A stretch of DNA of 64,000 bases from Candidatus Woesearchaeota archaeon (GCA_018303405.1 JAGVYD010000009.1:1-64000), one strand, 5' to 3'. Counted from the first letter of the stretch, positions 51,131-60,593 are shown. The notes: generated by a model from the letters alone, not told the origin. Made by a program: numbers and translations.

Positions 51131-51248
51131 TGCAGTGAAATGGTGCAAGTCCCTATTTATATTTTACTCAATGAAATGGTTACTCAATGAAAGGCAGGCC
51201 CCGTAGGTGGCCGCGGATTGCTTAGTTGCCGCATCCCAACAGGCTGGT

Positions 51249-52739
51249 TCAGCCACTGACATACAGCTCAAATTCCTTCGGGGGGATGGACAGCCTGACT
51301 TCGTCTGCCTCTTTTCTTTTCATGCCAATCCAGGCTGTAATCAGCTCTTTTGGAAATACCCCTGTTGCTGTCAGGAATTCGTGGTCAGCTTCCAGTGCAT
51401 CCAGGGATTCATAGAGCGATGATGGCACTGAAGGCAGCTTCAATTCACCCTTGTGCTCATAGGCATTGCCGTCAAATGGCTTTCCCGGGTCAATCTTGTT
51501 GATTATGCCATCAATTCCTGCCAACAGCATGGCGCTGAATGACAGGTAGGGATTTGCCATTGGGTCAGGCGTCCTGAATTCAATGCGCGTGGCCTTTTCC
51601 GACTTGGAGTAAGTGGGGATCCTTATTGCCGCACTCCTGTTTCTCCTTGAATAAACAAGGTTGACAGGCGCTTCAAACCCGGGCACCAGGCGCCTGTATG
51701 AGTTTGTTGTTGGAGCAATAAAGGCGCAAAGCGCAGGCGCGTGCCTGAGTATCCCTCCGATATACCACAAGGCCATTTGGCTCAGCCCGGCATAGCCGTT
51801 AGGGTCATAAAAAAGATTCTTGCCGTCTTTCCAAAGGCTCTGATGAACGTGCATGCCTGACCCATTGTCGCCGTAAAGAACCTTGGGCATGAATGTGGCA
51901 ATTTTTCCGTTCTTGTGCGCAGCGTTTGTCACAATATACTTGTAGAACATCACCTTGTCAGCCATGGACAGCAATGAGGCAAATTTCATGTCAATCTCAT
52001 TTTGCCCGCCGGTGGCTACTTCATGATGATGGTACTCAACTGAAATGCCAACAGACTGGAGATAGCGAGTTATCTCAGACCGCAGGGCATGCATGGTATC
52101 CATGGGCGGCGTGGGAAAATAGCCCTCCTTGTGGCGTATTTTATGGGATGTGCCATTTTCAGGCTTTCCTGAATTCCAGGGTGCTTCTTCAGAATCAATC
52201 TCGTGAAATGAGCTTTGCGCATTGACAGAATACCTTACACTGTCAAGGATAAAAAATTCCAGCTCAGGCCCAAAAAAAGCCTCGTCGGCAATTCCGAGCG
52301 ATTTCATGTAGGCAAACGCTTTTATGGCAATGTTGCGGGGGTCTTTCAGATACATGGAAAGAGTCTCGGGGTCTGCTGTGTTTCCAATCATTGTTATGGT
52401 ATTGGGCATAAATGGGTCCAGCACTGCAGTTTTGGGGTCAGGGAACAGCAGCATGTCGCTTTCATGGATTTCCTGAAAGCCCCTGATTGAGCTTCCGTCA
52501 TAGCCGATGCCGTGCTGGAATATGGTTGCATCCTTTTCAGTCCTTCCGAATTCTGCAATCGGCACACTGAAATGCTGCCACCTTCCGTGCAGGTCTGTAA
52601 ACCTGATGTCAATTTCCTGTATGTTATTCAGGCGGACAAGCTCGAAGAAATTCTTTAGGGCCAGCGTGCTGGCATTGATGTTTATTTCTGCCCTGTGCAC
52701 CTTTGGCACAACAGCCATCTCGGTCATTTCAGACTCCAT
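51249..52739 (-). CDS. glnA: Glutamine synthetase, GSI type
   Basis: 496 residues from ATG 52739 with GGAGGGG 5 nt upstream. Beta-grasp N-terminal domain (IQEIDIRFTDLHGRWQHFSVP in sense) and catalytic domain with FFGPELEFF, NEIDMKFA, YGDNGSGMHVHQSLW, APTTNSYRRLVPGFEAPVN and RIEFRTPDPMANPY in sense: all GSI motifs present. ATP-dependent synthesis of glutamine from glutamate and ammonia. The adenylylation-loop tyrosine region is not conserved, as usual in archaea. An Lrp-type regulator lies close by, divergently placed beyond a small gene. Confidence 0.97.
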   Translation of the reverse strand: MESEMTEMAVVPKVHRAEININASTLALKNFFELVRLNNIQEIDIRFTDLHGRWQHFSVPIAEFGRTEKDATIFQHGIGYDGSSIRGFQEIHESDMLLFPDPKTAVLDPFMPNTITMIGNTADPETLSMYLKDPRNIAIKAFAYMKSLGIADEAFFGPELEFFILDSVRYSVNAQSSFHEIDSEEAPWNSGKPENGTSHKIRHKEGYFPTPPMDTMHALRSEITRYLQSVGISVEYHHHEVATGGQNEIDMKFASLLSMADKVMFYKYIVTNAAHKNGKIATFMPKVLYGDNGSGMHVHQSLWKDGKNLFYDPNGYAGLSQMALWYIGGILRHAPALCAFIAPTTNSYRRLVPGFEAPVNLVYSRRNRSAAIRIPTYSKSEKATRIEFRTPDPMANPYLSFSAMLLAGIDGIINKIDPGKPFDGNAYEHKGELKLPSVPSSLYESLDALEADHEFLTATGVFPKELITAWIGMKRKEADEVRLSIPPKEFELYVSG

Positions 52740-52855
52740 TTTTTCCCCTCCACAAAATTGCAGCCACATGGCTAGCAAGTAAGTTGCCTGTAAAATAGTC
52801 TTAAGGAATTGACAAACAGAAATCAGGGCCGGCTGCAAAATTTTGGATTGACAGC

Positions 52856-52999
52856 TTAACGCGCCTCAATCTCATCTTCCATGCCCATGTCAGGCATATC
52901 ATCCTCAAGGTAGCTGACCAAATCCAGATGCATGGTATCAAATCTTGAAATATCCTGCATCATTGCCGGATCCTGCGCAAGCTGTTTGGCTGTCCTCAT
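52856..52999 (-). CDS. 47-residue acidic protein, leaderless
   Basis: 47 codons from ATG 52999 to TAA 52856. The sequence is amphipathic and acidic at its end (LEDDMPDMGMEDEIE). A minus-strand TATA box (TTTATAT) has its centre about 26 nt from the ATG, giving a leaderless transcript. It lies between glnA and the divergent Lrp gene. No family recognised; real expression is supported only by promoter spacing. Confidence 0.45.
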   Translation of the reverse strand: MRTAKQLAQDPAMMQDISRFDTMHLDLVSYLEDDMPDMGMEDEIEAR

Positions 53000-53128
53000 C
53001 CATTCCAGGAATTTTAAACAATATAAATAATTTTGTGGTTTTTACTGTATCATTTGTTTACATAAAAAAGTTAATTTTAAATATATGTTTCAATTAATTG
53101 AATTAAACCTGCTATAACTAAACAATTG

Positions 53129-53578
53129 ATGCGTATGGAAATCGACGACACGGACAAAAAGATCCTGGGAGTGCTGCAGGACAATGCCAAGCTCTCCTAC
53201 AGGCAAATATGCAAAAAAGTAGGGGTATCCGTTGCAACTGTGATGCACCGCGTGAAAAAGCTGGAGCAGTCAGGCATAATTAAGAAGTACAGCGCCCTGT
53301 TGGATTATGACAGGCTGGGCTACGACGTTCCTGTGATGATAGAGATCAGGGTTGCAAAGGGAAAGCTGTTCAATGTTGAAAACAAGATTGCGACCCATCC
53401 AAATGTATTCGCGGTGTATGACAAGACGGGCGATTTTGATTCAACCATAATTGCCAGATTCAAGAACAGGAAAAGCATGGATGCCTTCCTGAAGAAAATC
53501 CAGACCTATGATTTTATTGAAAGGACTGAAACACAACTTATTCTGAATACAATCAAGGAAGAAGGCACAAAGCTATGA
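53129..53578 (+). CDS. Lrp/AsnC-family transcription regulator
   Basis: 149 residues from ATG 53129 (ATG 53135 possible). N-terminal HTH (DDTDKKILGVLQDNAKLSYRQICKKVGVSVATVMHRVKKLE in sense) and C-terminal effector domain (VFAVYDKTGDFDSTIIARFK in sense). Feast/famine regulators control amino-acid genes; proximity to glnA suggests nitrogen control. Stop overlaps the next start (ATGA). Confidence 0.93.
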   Translation: MRMEIDDTDKKILGVLQDNAKLSYRQICKKVGVSVATVMHRVKKLEQSGIIKKYSALLDYDRLGYDVPVMIEIRVAKGKLFNVENKIATHPNVFAVYDKTGDFDSTIIARFKNRKSMDAFLKKIQTYDFIERTETQLILNTIKEEGTKL

Positions 53579-54237
53579 GCGTTTCAGAAAATATTGCTAT
53601 GGTGAATGGAAGAATAGCAAGCGCTGCGGCCAGATCAGGAAGAAACTCCTCTCAGATAAGACTGGTCGCTGTCACAAAATATGCGGATGCTGGCCAAATA
53701 AAGGAAGCCATTGCCCAGGGAGTGCAAATAATCGGCGAGAACAGGATTCAGGATGCAGTTGAAAAAATTAAGGGCCTGCCAAAAGTCGAAAAGCATTTCC
53801 TGGGTGCCGTGCAGAGCAATAAAATCAGGCTTATAGCGCAATACTTTGACTGCGTCCAGTCAATAAGCTCGATTGGGGCGGCGAGAAAGCTCGACCAAGA
53901 ATGCAGGATGCTTGGAAAGGCCATGCCTGTCCTTGTCGAGGTGAACATTGGAAAGGAGGAAACCAAGCACGGCGTGATTCCTGAAAATGCGCTTGAGCTT
54001 TGCAATGGCGTGACAAAATTCCTGAATCTTAGGCTGGAAGGCCTGATGTGCATTGCGCCGTATTTTGATAAAAAAGAAATTGAAAAAACACGGCCATATT
54101 TCAGGCAGATGAAGGAATTGAATGAGAAAATTGGCCTGAAATGGATTTCAATGGGAATGAGCAATGATTTTGAGATTGCGATTGAGGAAGGGAGTACCAT
54201 GGTCAGAATTGGCAGAATGATATTCAACCAGGGTTAA
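53575..54237 (+). CDS. YggS/PLPBP-family pyridoxal-phosphate homeostasis protein
   Basis: 220 residues. LVAVTKYADAGQI carries the PLP lysine (about K35), then GENRIQDA, HFLGAVQSNKI, VEVNIGKEETKHG, GLMCIAP and ISMGMSNDFEIAIEEGSTMVRIGR in sense: all YggS motifs. It binds PLP without enzyme activity and buffers vitamin B6. Coupled to the Lrp gene by a 4-bp overlap. Confidence 0.94.
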   Translation: MSVSENIAMVNGRIASAAARSGRNSSQIRLVAVTKYADAGQIKEAIAQGVQIIGENRIQDAVEKIKGLPKVEKHFLGAVQSNKIRLIAQYFDCVQSISSIGAARKLDQECRMLGKAMPVLVEVNIGKEETKHGVIPENALELCNGVTKFLNLRLEGLMCIAPYFDKKEIEKTRPYFRQMKELNEKIGLKWISMGMSNDFEIAIEEGSTMVRIGRMIFNQG

Positions 54238-54305
54238 AATTGAGTGTTGAGGTTTCTTTTACTATTCCATAAGAGTTATAAATCTGTGGTTTGAATCTTA
54301 TCTTT

Positions 54306-55718
54306 ATGGGGATGCGAGAAAATTATAGGGTTTTGGTTCTGTATTTTGATGGGCCCAATGTTGGAATTTTCAATAACGAGCTTTACCAAGGGCGCATGCC
54401 GCACCTGGAAAGAAATGTAATGGATAGGGAATTCATAACCGTCCGAAATGCAGTCACGGTCAGCCCATCATCCACACAGGAAGCTGGTCAAGCAGCAAGC
54501 ACAGGCTCGTTTCCATTCATGGGCGGAGCTATAACCTACAACAAAAAAACTCGCAGAATCAAGGATTTGACAAGATTAGAGCATTTCTCCAAAGGAAACA
54601 CGGCCAAACGTGATACGGTATTCAGGGATTTCCCCGATGAAGCGTATTCTGTACTGTTTCCGTGGAATGACCATGCGGATGACAAGCATGCTTACAGCAC
54701 ATCAATTGCACAAGTCCATCTTTTGAAAGGACGCCGTGGAATGGACGATTTTGCCACTGCGAGAGTGGTGGATATAATAAGGAACGAGGACCCAAAACTA
54801 ATTTTTGCGTGGTTTCCCACCGGGGACTATTACGGCCACAGGCACAGCGATACGGAAAAACTTGCTAAAGTATACATAAAAGATGATAGGCGCATTGGGA
54901 AAATAGTCAATGCATTGAAAGAGAACGGAAGATATGATGATACAGTGATTGTGGTTGTGTCAGACCATTCGATGGCACCCGTCCATGATAACATGAATCC
55001 AAATGAAATTTTAAGGGAGGCGGGTTTCAATCCTATGATTTGGAGAACCAGAAATGGCGATCCGGATTCATTGGTTCTTAGCTATGGATATAGTGTTGGA
55101 CAGGTTTATCTGCTGAGAGATCATTCTGAAAGCGAATTGGAGGGAAAAATTCACGCACTTCTGAATAATAATGCCATTGATCAGGTTATTTCGAAAAATG
55201 GAAATGGAACTCGAAGAGTGTTCTCACGGATGGGCACGGCTGATATCGTGAAGAAAAGAGGATTATACAGAATGATTCAACTTACAAGCTCAAATCCTTT
55301 TGGATATCCCGATAACCTGGCTGAAAAGCTTGCCCAATGGCATACTTCTCGGGAATCCCTGGACTGGACCTGCGAGCAGCAATATCCCGACGCTGTGGTC
55401 GGAATAGCCGAATCGCTCAACCATGAACTTTCACCTGATCTTAGAATTTTCGCTGCAGACGGCTATGATTTCGGAAAAAACAGGAACCTTATCCATCCAT
55501 TTGCCCTGTTTAATGCAGATAGGGTGGGAACGCATGGCTCTCTTCATAGCTCACAAAGCAGGATCATGATGATGTTTGCGGGCCCTGATGAATTACCCAG
55601 AAAAGAAGTTAAGGCTGCAAGGCTGGTTGACCTAAGGCCAACATTGGCAGATATTGCTGGATACAAAGTCCCAGAAAATATAGATGGTATCTCCTTGTTT
55701 GGCGGAAGAAATCAATAA
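54306..55718 (+). CDS. Alkaline-phosphatase-superfamily phosphodiesterase/nucleotide pyrophosphatase-like enzyme
   Basis: 470 residues from ATG 54306 (TATA GTTATAAAT at 54275-54283 makes it leaderless; ATG 54312 possible). Metal and nucleophile motifs appear in order: VLYFDG (metal Asp), VSPSSTQEA (candidate Ser/Thr nucleophile), FPTGDYYGHRHSD (Asp and His), VVSDHSM (Asp-His) and THGSLHS (His). This is the type I phosphodiesterase/NPP layout. No signal peptide, so cytoplasmic. Substrate unknown. Confidence 0.8.
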   Translation: MGMRENYRVLVLYFDGPNVGIFNNELYQGRMPHLERNVMDREFITVRNAVTVSPSSTQEAGQAASTGSFPFMGGAITYNKKTRRIKDLTRLEHFSKGNTAKRDTVFRDFPDEAYSVLFPWNDHADDKHAYSTSIAQVHLLKGRRGMDDFATARVVDIIRNEDPKLIFAWFPTGDYYGHRHSDTEKLAKVYIKDDRRIGKIVNALKENGRYDDTVIVVVSDHSMAPVHDNMNPNEILREAGFNPMIWRTRNGDPDSLVLSYGYSVGQVYLLRDHSESELEGKIHALLNNNAIDQVISKNGNGTRRVFSRMGTADIVKKRGLYRMIQLTSSNPFGYPDNLAEKLAQWHTSRESLDWTCEQQYPDAVVGIAESLNHELSPDLRIFAADGYDFGKNRNLIHPFALFNADRVGTHGSLHSSQSRIMMMFAGPDELPRKEVKAARLVDLRPTLADIAGYKVPENIDGISLFGGRNQ

Positions 55719-55736
55719 CTGATGGAATCGAAGGCG

Positions 55737-57110
55737 TCACATCTCATCCTCATCCTTCTTTCTTCGCCTTCTCTTTGGCTTTTCCTCGCCTTCCGGCCCG
55801 AAATTTGCCATTCTTGCTCGTTTTTTAGCCCATTGCACGGGATTCTTTATCCCTGCATGGCCAGCATCTGCCTTGCATGCTGGAAAAAAGCCATAATACA
55901 TCTCGTTGTCGCAGTTCGGTGGAAGAATCTTTTCCTTCCTGGTCTTGTGGTACCGGACATGGCCGACGAGGTAATTTTCCCGCAAGGGCTCGTGGTTTTT
56001 TTTGTTCCATTCCAAGAGAAGCTTTTCAATCTGCTCATAATCCCAGCCAACATTAACCAGGAAGTTCACAAGAATGAACATGAACCTTTTCCTGCCGTCC
56101 TTAAGCCCCTTGAGGCCGGTTTGAATGCACAGCGGGAAGAATTTTTCAGGTATGGCAGTTGAGGGAATTGAAAATTCCCGCTTTGGCCTGAATTCTTCCT
56201 GCTCTTCCTGCCTGGCAGAAAAGTCAAATGCCTGGACAAACAGCTTGTTTGCCTCCCCATTTACAGTCCTTGATGCATCCAAAAACCTGAATGCGCTGAC
56301 CTTGACAGGGTGCTTGGCCTGCTCCTTGGAAAATTCCAAAACCTTTGCAGGGTCAACCGGCACAGAAATCAGTCCTGACTTCTCATTAAAAGAATATACC
56401 ATCCTGTAAAGGTGCCTTGAAGAGATGAGGATGGTGTCAATGTCCAGGAATGACTCAACATTGAGATGCTCGGTCTGGCCGCCTGTTTTTGAAGATGAAA
56501 AATACTTTATCTTGCTTTCATCGACGCCTGTCTTCTCCAGAATCCTTGCAAAATCATGCTTCTCGTATTCAAGAATCTTGTCCCCCAGGGGCTTTTTTAT
56601 CATTTCCCTGATATACATTGCAATCTTCCGCGCGGCCTCTGGAAATAAAAGCTGCAAGTCCTGGCCTGCAACCTTTTCAGGAAAGGCCTCAAAGGGAACA
56701 CCTATATGAAAGCCCTTGTTTCCGGAAAACTTGCAGGATATGCTTTTCACATCATTATATTTCAGGGCTTTTATTGTAAGGTCAGCCGCCATTTTGGAGT
56801 ATTCCAAAAAATGGCAGTCAATGTCTAGTATAAGATCCCAGCCAGTCCTAAGCTCATCCAGCTCCTGGCGGCGCATAGAGGTGTCTATCCGCATTATGTT
56901 TTTCCATCGCTCCTCGCTTGCGTGGAAAGAAGTGGCGCCCTGCTTTGCCAGCTCAAGAATGTCATTGCCATATGCCAATGTATCCGGCCTTTTTCCAAAC
57001 CCCCTGTCGGCAAATTTGACGGCGATTTCCCTGTCCTTTGCTGTTAGAAGCATTTCAGCCTGAATGTCATCCCGCTTGTAGTGCTGCAATAAAGTTGAAA
57101 GATGTATCAT
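55737..57110 (-). CDS. priS: Fused DNA primase PriS with PriL-type Fe-S C-terminal domain
   Basis: 457 residues. The catalytic PriS core has LILDIDCHF (D96, D98), SGNKGFHIG (about 129-137) and the third motif IDTILISSRHLYRMVYS with FNEKSGL. Residues about 322-428 match the C-terminal Fe-S domain of PriL: FPLC328, then FILVNFLVNVGWDYEQIEKLL in sense, PPNC400, FPAC412 and IKNPVQW. Only three of the four cysteines are present; H418 stands where the fourth is expected. Fused primases of this kind are known from Nanoarchaeum. It makes RNA/DNA primers. Divergent from a TOPRIM gene. Confidence 0.88.
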   Translation of the reverse strand: MIHLSTLLQHYKRDDIQAEMLLTAKDREIAVKFADRGFGKRPDTLAYGNDILELAKQGATSFHASEERWKNIMRIDTSMRRQELDELRTGWDLILDIDCHFLEYSKMAADLTIKALKYNDVKSISCKFSGNKGFHIGVPFEAFPEKVAGQDLQLLFPEAARKIAMYIREMIKKPLGDKILEYEKHDFARILEKTGVDESKIKYFSSSKTGGQTEHLNVESFLDIDTILISSRHLYRMVYSFNEKSGLISVPVDPAKVLEFSKEQAKHPVKVSAFRFLDASRTVNGEANKLFVQAFDFSARQEEQEEFRPKREFSIPSTAIPEKFFPLCIQTGLKGLKDGRKRFMFILVNFLVNVGWDYEQIEKLLLEWNKKNHEPLRENYLVGHVRYHKTRKEKILPPNCDNEMYYGFFPACKADAGHAGIKNPVQWAKKRARMANFGPEGEEKPKRRRRKKDEDEM

Positions 57111-57155
57111 GGCACAGCAACAAATTTTTTATTTATAAGAGTTTGTTTTTTCCAA

Positions 57156-57524
57156 ATGATGGCTCAAAATGCACTGGAATTCATCAATGGGTGGCTGCAG
57201 GAACTTGCAGATTCGGGAAAGCTTATTGTCGTAGAGGGAAAAAAGGACCGTGCTGCCTTGCAGCGCCTTGGCATAACCAATGTTTTTTCCCTTGACAAAA
57301 AGCCACTGTTTCAGGCGGTGGAGGAAATTTCAGCCATCTCAGACAAGGTGGTCCTGCTCACGGACCTGGACAATGAAGGCAAAAAACTGTACAGCAGGCT
57401 GAACACAGACCTTCAGCGGCACGGCGTGCAAATTGACAATTATTTTAGGGAGGCATTGTTCAGGCGAACTGCCTTGAGGCAAATTGAGGGGCTTGATACC
57501 TATGTGTACAACCTGGGAAAATGA
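57156..57524 (+). CDS. Small TOPRIM-domain protein
   Basis: 122 residues from ATG 57156 (ATG 57159 possible; TATA TTTATAAG about 22 nt upstream). LIVVEGKKDRAAL and VVLLTDLDNEGKKL are the two TOPRIM acidic motifs. Stand-alone archaeal TOPRIM proteins of this size are DnaG/RNase M5-like. Divergent promoter shared with the primase gene suggests a replication or RNA-processing role. Confidence 0.85.
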   Translation: MMAQNALEFINGWLQELADSGKLIVVEGKKDRAALQRLGITNVFSLDKKPLFQAVEEISAISDKVVLLTDLDNEGKKLYSRLNTDLQRHGVQIDNYFREALFRRTALRQIEGLDTYVYNLGK

Positions 57525-57576
57525 GTGAGCCAAAATAAAAAAATAAATAAAGAAACAAAAAAATAACCAGACAAGG

Positions 57577-57756
57577 CTAATAGTCCTCTGATTCATTCTC
57601 AAGAATCGCCTTGTAATATTCTACAGGCTTTACCTGGGAGATTATTGTCCTGTGCACAATAAATCTCTCGTCAGGCGTCTTGAAAACCTTGCTTTCAATC
57701 AAGGGCATTTTCTTAAGCTGCTCGACTTTCTTTTCCCCTAATTTCAACCTTACCAT
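57577..57756 (-). CDS. Conserved small protein
   Basis: 59 residues from ATG 57756 with GGAGGTGTT upstream. Compact alpha/beta pattern (MVRLKLGEKKVEQLKKMPL; PDERFIVHRTIISQVKPVEYYKAIL in sense, split here). Resembles short conserved archaeal proteins of unknown function. Convergent with the TOPRIM gene. Confidence 0.65.
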   Translation of the reverse strand: MVRLKLGEKKVEQLKKMPLIESKVFKTPDERFIVHRTIISQVKPVEYYKAILENESEDY

Positions 57757-58020
57757 ATTAACACCTCCATAATATCTTATTGTTTGGTGAATTAAGTCCG
57801 GTGCGGGAATTAAATTGGCTTTCGGGCAGGTTGCCGGGGAAATGGCGCGGGATCCTGGCAGATTTCCGAGAATAGTGGTTAAAGTCACGAATAAACTGGC
57901 GCATGGCAGAATTTTTTGAGTTTAGCCGATGCTTGGCATTCTACCAGCCAGGCTAAAAATTTGGGATGCGGGCAATTATCTTATACGCCAGTCTATATGC
58001 CAGGCATTTTATAAGTCAGG
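57757..58020. other. Intergenic region with a hairpin downstream of the shortened NFACT gene
   Basis: 264 bp without a supported gene. TTTAGCC (57921-57927) and GGCTAAA (57951-57957) enclose TGGC/GCCA, forming a hairpin. Translation on the minus strand shows no remnant of the missing NFACT-R domain. Confidence 0.4.
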
Positions 58021-59046
58021 CTATAAGTCAAGCGTCACTTTTCCTTTGGATGGGTCTACTGATTTCACTGATTTGTGCTTCCTGAGTCTTTCCTCAATCT
58101 GCTTCCACGGCATTTTTTTCCTTGCATCGCGGATTGAATTGAGAAACCCGCTGACTTCCTGGTATTTTAGATAGAGATAATCTGCCTTTTGGTTGTTTTC
58201 AGCAATTTCTGATTCCAGCTCCTGGATATTTTTCATCTGTATGGCCATCATCCTCTCCAGTTTTGCAACTGCCGGCGAAACCCTTGATTCCTCGGCTGCC
58301 TCTGCAGCTTTCCATTGCGACATGGCCCAGGAATTGTAATTTCCATGCTGTTTCTCCAGCAAAACCATCCTTATGGCCTCGGCAAGCCTGGCAGCTGCAT
58401 CTGGATTAATTTTTGAGATATTCTTGCCAATGCCTGCCATTTCGCAGACTTTCTCAGCATTTGCGCCTCCCATGGAAAGCTCAATTGCAATTGTCTTGAC
58501 TATGGAATCATGCCTTGAATTTGACGCCATTTCAGCAATCTGGCCTGGCTCAATCCCAAGAGGGCTGTATTTTTTCTTCGGATAAGCATAGGTTATGCCC
58601 CTTTGCAGCGGCCTGTTTTTGAGCGCCTGTTCCTTGAGAAGGGAAATTATCTTGAAGCCTGAGTCGCATAAAATGACATTGCCTTTGCTGAATAGCTCAA
58701 TAATCAGGAAATACTCGGCTTTATTTCCCTCGGGCGCAACTTCAAGCCTGAATGTCAAGACACGCTCAAAGCCATGCTGTGAGACTTGCCTTATTCTTGC
58801 ATTGTACAGCCTTTTTCTCAGCAGCATCGGAAATCCCGAGGGCGCTTCTGGCTGGGCTTCTTTTTCGTCAGAAATAAAAATCAGCGAGGGGAGCAAGATG
58901 TTTACAATCTTTTTCCCGACTGCCGGTACATGTATCTGGAGGAGGATGCTTTCCGGATTGGGCTGGTAAATCTTGTTGATTTTTGAGTTTACCATGTATT
59001 GAAGTTCTTCGGCCAGGAAGTGCAAATCAAGCGAAGTAAGCTCCAT
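58021..59046 (-). CDS. Shortened NFACT/RqcH-like protein lacking the C-terminal half
   Basis: 341 residues. NFACT-N opening MELTSLDLHFLAEELQ, SKINKIYQPNPESILLQIHVP in sense, FPMLLRKRLYNARIRQV, and helix-hairpin-helix plus the first arm of the coiled coil. It stops at KGKVTLDL, where full RqcH/Tae2 proteins continue with the second coiled arm and the NFACT-R (DUF814) domain, for about 600 or more residues in total. RqcH recruits alanyl-tRNA for tailing on stalled 60S/50S subunits. What the short form can still do is unclear. No downstream remnant is visible. Confidence 0.88.
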   Translation of the reverse strand: MELTSLDLHFLAEELQYMVNSKINKIYQPNPESILLQIHVPAVGKKIVNILLPSLIFISDEKEAQPEAPSGFPMLLRKRLYNARIRQVSQHGFERVLTFRLEVAPEGNKAEYFLIIELFSKGNVILCDSGFKIISLLKEQALKNRPLQRGITYAYPKKKYSPLGIEPGQIAEMASNSRHDSIVKTIAIELSMGGANAEKVCEMAGIGKNISKINPDAAARLAEAIRMVLLEKQHGNYNSWAMSQWKAAEAAEESRVSPAVAKLERMMAIQMKNIQELESEIAENNQKADYLYLKYQEVSGFLNSIRDARKKMPWKQIEERLRKHKSVKSVDPSKGKVTLDL

Positions 59047-59114
59047 GTTTATCCTCCCTCATGATTGATGCGAATTGATGAGTGATGCAATAAATGGCCA
59101 GGTGAAACTTTGGA

Positions 59115-60593
59115 TTAGCCAAGGAATCTCCTGGTCTGGCCGGCCCTGATGATATTTTCCCGCATTGAAGCAAAGTTCATTTTCTTGTAATCATCCATAA
59201 TGCGGGTTGTCAGGCTTTTGTGCTCCTCGTTGATTTCGAAGTCAATCAGCTTAGCGGCCTTCTGCACAGCTTTCTGGACAGAGACAGGGAAATGCCTTAG
59301 ATTGCCCGGATTAAGATATTGCGCAGCATCCCTGAAATCGCTGTTGAAATTCTCATAGCTGACATTTATGGCCTCAAGGTCCTGCTTTGTCACCACGTTA
59401 AGGCCAAGCAGCTCAGGTGGCAGGCCCATTGAATAAAGGCTGGCGCAAAAACTGATGGCCCTTGGGAGCTTTATTCCCTGGCCCTCGCGGGAATAGCCAA
59501 ACAGCCCAATATGCAGCTTCCTTTTCCTTCGCTGCGGGATATAGGTGGAAAACTCATTGATCTTCTGCGCAAGCTCCCTTATCAGGCGGTAATATTCAGC
59601 TGAGACTTTTTCGAAGACCTCCATGCCTTTTTTTTCGTCAATGTATTTTGGCTGGGACCTTTTCCGGCTATTCATTTGGCCTATGGCATTTCGCACCTGT
59701 TCTTCCGGGTAGTCATACTTGAAGGCCGACTGGAGGGTAAAGGTCTGAACAGACGGATAGCCGTTCATGATTGTCTCGGCATTCTTGGGCGTGAGGTTGC
59801 CCCTGAAGGGGACGCTGCCAACGCCGAGCACTGGGAGGATTGGCAGGCTCAATTTTTTTTCAAGCTCGGCCAGGCGCTGCAAGGTTATTTTGAGCAGGAT
59901 AATAGTCGGAAAAGAGCCATAATTCAGCGCAGGATCGCTCCTTGCCAGCCATACCCGGTAATAATCATCAACACCCTGGGACTTGACATAATCGCTGACA
60001 ATTGAAGGCGCATTCAGCATGCTTTCCTTTGTCTCAAGAAGAGGGGTAACCCTGATCTTTTCTGGAAGAAATTCACCGCACCATTCCTGAATTTTTATGT
60101 CGCCTGGAAAAAGGGATGCGCTTGACTTGCCCACGACATATTTCTTGTAATACTCGGCAATCCTGATAATAGAGCTGCTGTTTGTAGTCATTGGCAGATA
60201 CAGCTCAAAGATAGGGGGCACGACATTCTTGCCATAGAACATGCTTGCAATATCATAGCTGCGGGGTATGCTTTCAAGGGTCTCAAGCAGAAGCTTGGCC
60301 TCGCTTTTTTCAACCTCGGGATTGGGAACCCGCGGGGTTAAAAAAATATCCTTGCCCAGCTGCATATTCTGGAAAAAGGATTCGTATTTTGCAAATAACT
60401 TCTTGATGACAAAATTGTCAACCTCCTTTCCCTCAATGTCCCACAGCTGCTCCTTTACCTTCAAGTGCGAAAAAGAGTAATATGCCTCTGTTATCTCGTC
60501 ATCCCCGCCTATTATTGAATTTTCAGCGAAAAAAGGCTGGAATGCATTGTCAGGATGCTGTGTCGACATTGTTCTTGAAACATTGATTTTCAT
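59115..60593 (-). CDS. ppcA: Phosphoenolpyruvate carboxylase, archaeal type
   Basis: 492 residues from ATG 60593, a normal size for the archaeal enzyme (about half the bacterial one). RTMSTQHPDN opening, LTPRVPNP, FELYLPMTTNS, VLGVGSVPFRGNLTP, QSAFKYDYP and the C-terminal arginine-glycine rich end (QTRRFLG) are family motifs. Forms oxaloacetate from PEP and bicarbonate, which with the downstream-lying aminotransferase would give aspartate. Confidence 0.95.
   Translation of the reverse strand: MKINVSRTMSTQHPDNAFQPFFAENSIIGGDDEITEAYYSFSHLKVKEQLWDIEGKEVDNFVIKKLFAKYESFFQNMQLGKDIFLTPRVPNPEVEKSEAKLLLETLESIPRSYDIASMFYGKNVVPPIFELYLPMTTNSSSIIRIAEYYKKYVVGKSSASLFPGDIKIQEWCGEFLPEKIRVTPLLETKESMLNAPSIVSDYVKSQGVDDYYRVWLARSDPALNYGSFPTIILLKITLQRLAELEKKLSLPILPVLGVGSVPFRGNLTPKNAETIMNGYPSVQTFTLQSAFKYDYPEEQVRNAIGQMNSRKRSQPKYIDEKKGMEVFEKVSAEYYRLIRELAQKINEFSTYIPQRRKRKLHIGLFGYSREGQGIKLPRAISFCASLYSMGLPPELLGLNVVTKQDLEAINVSYENFNSDFRDAAQYLNPGNLRHFPVSVQKAVQKAAKLIDFEINEEHKSLTTRIMDDYKKMNFASMRENIIRAGQTRRFLG

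Noticed and set aside
55722-56162. Plus-strand ORF of 146 codons under the primase gene
   Set aside because: Opposite the primase C-terminal domain, whose motifs are clear; nothing supports the plus frame.
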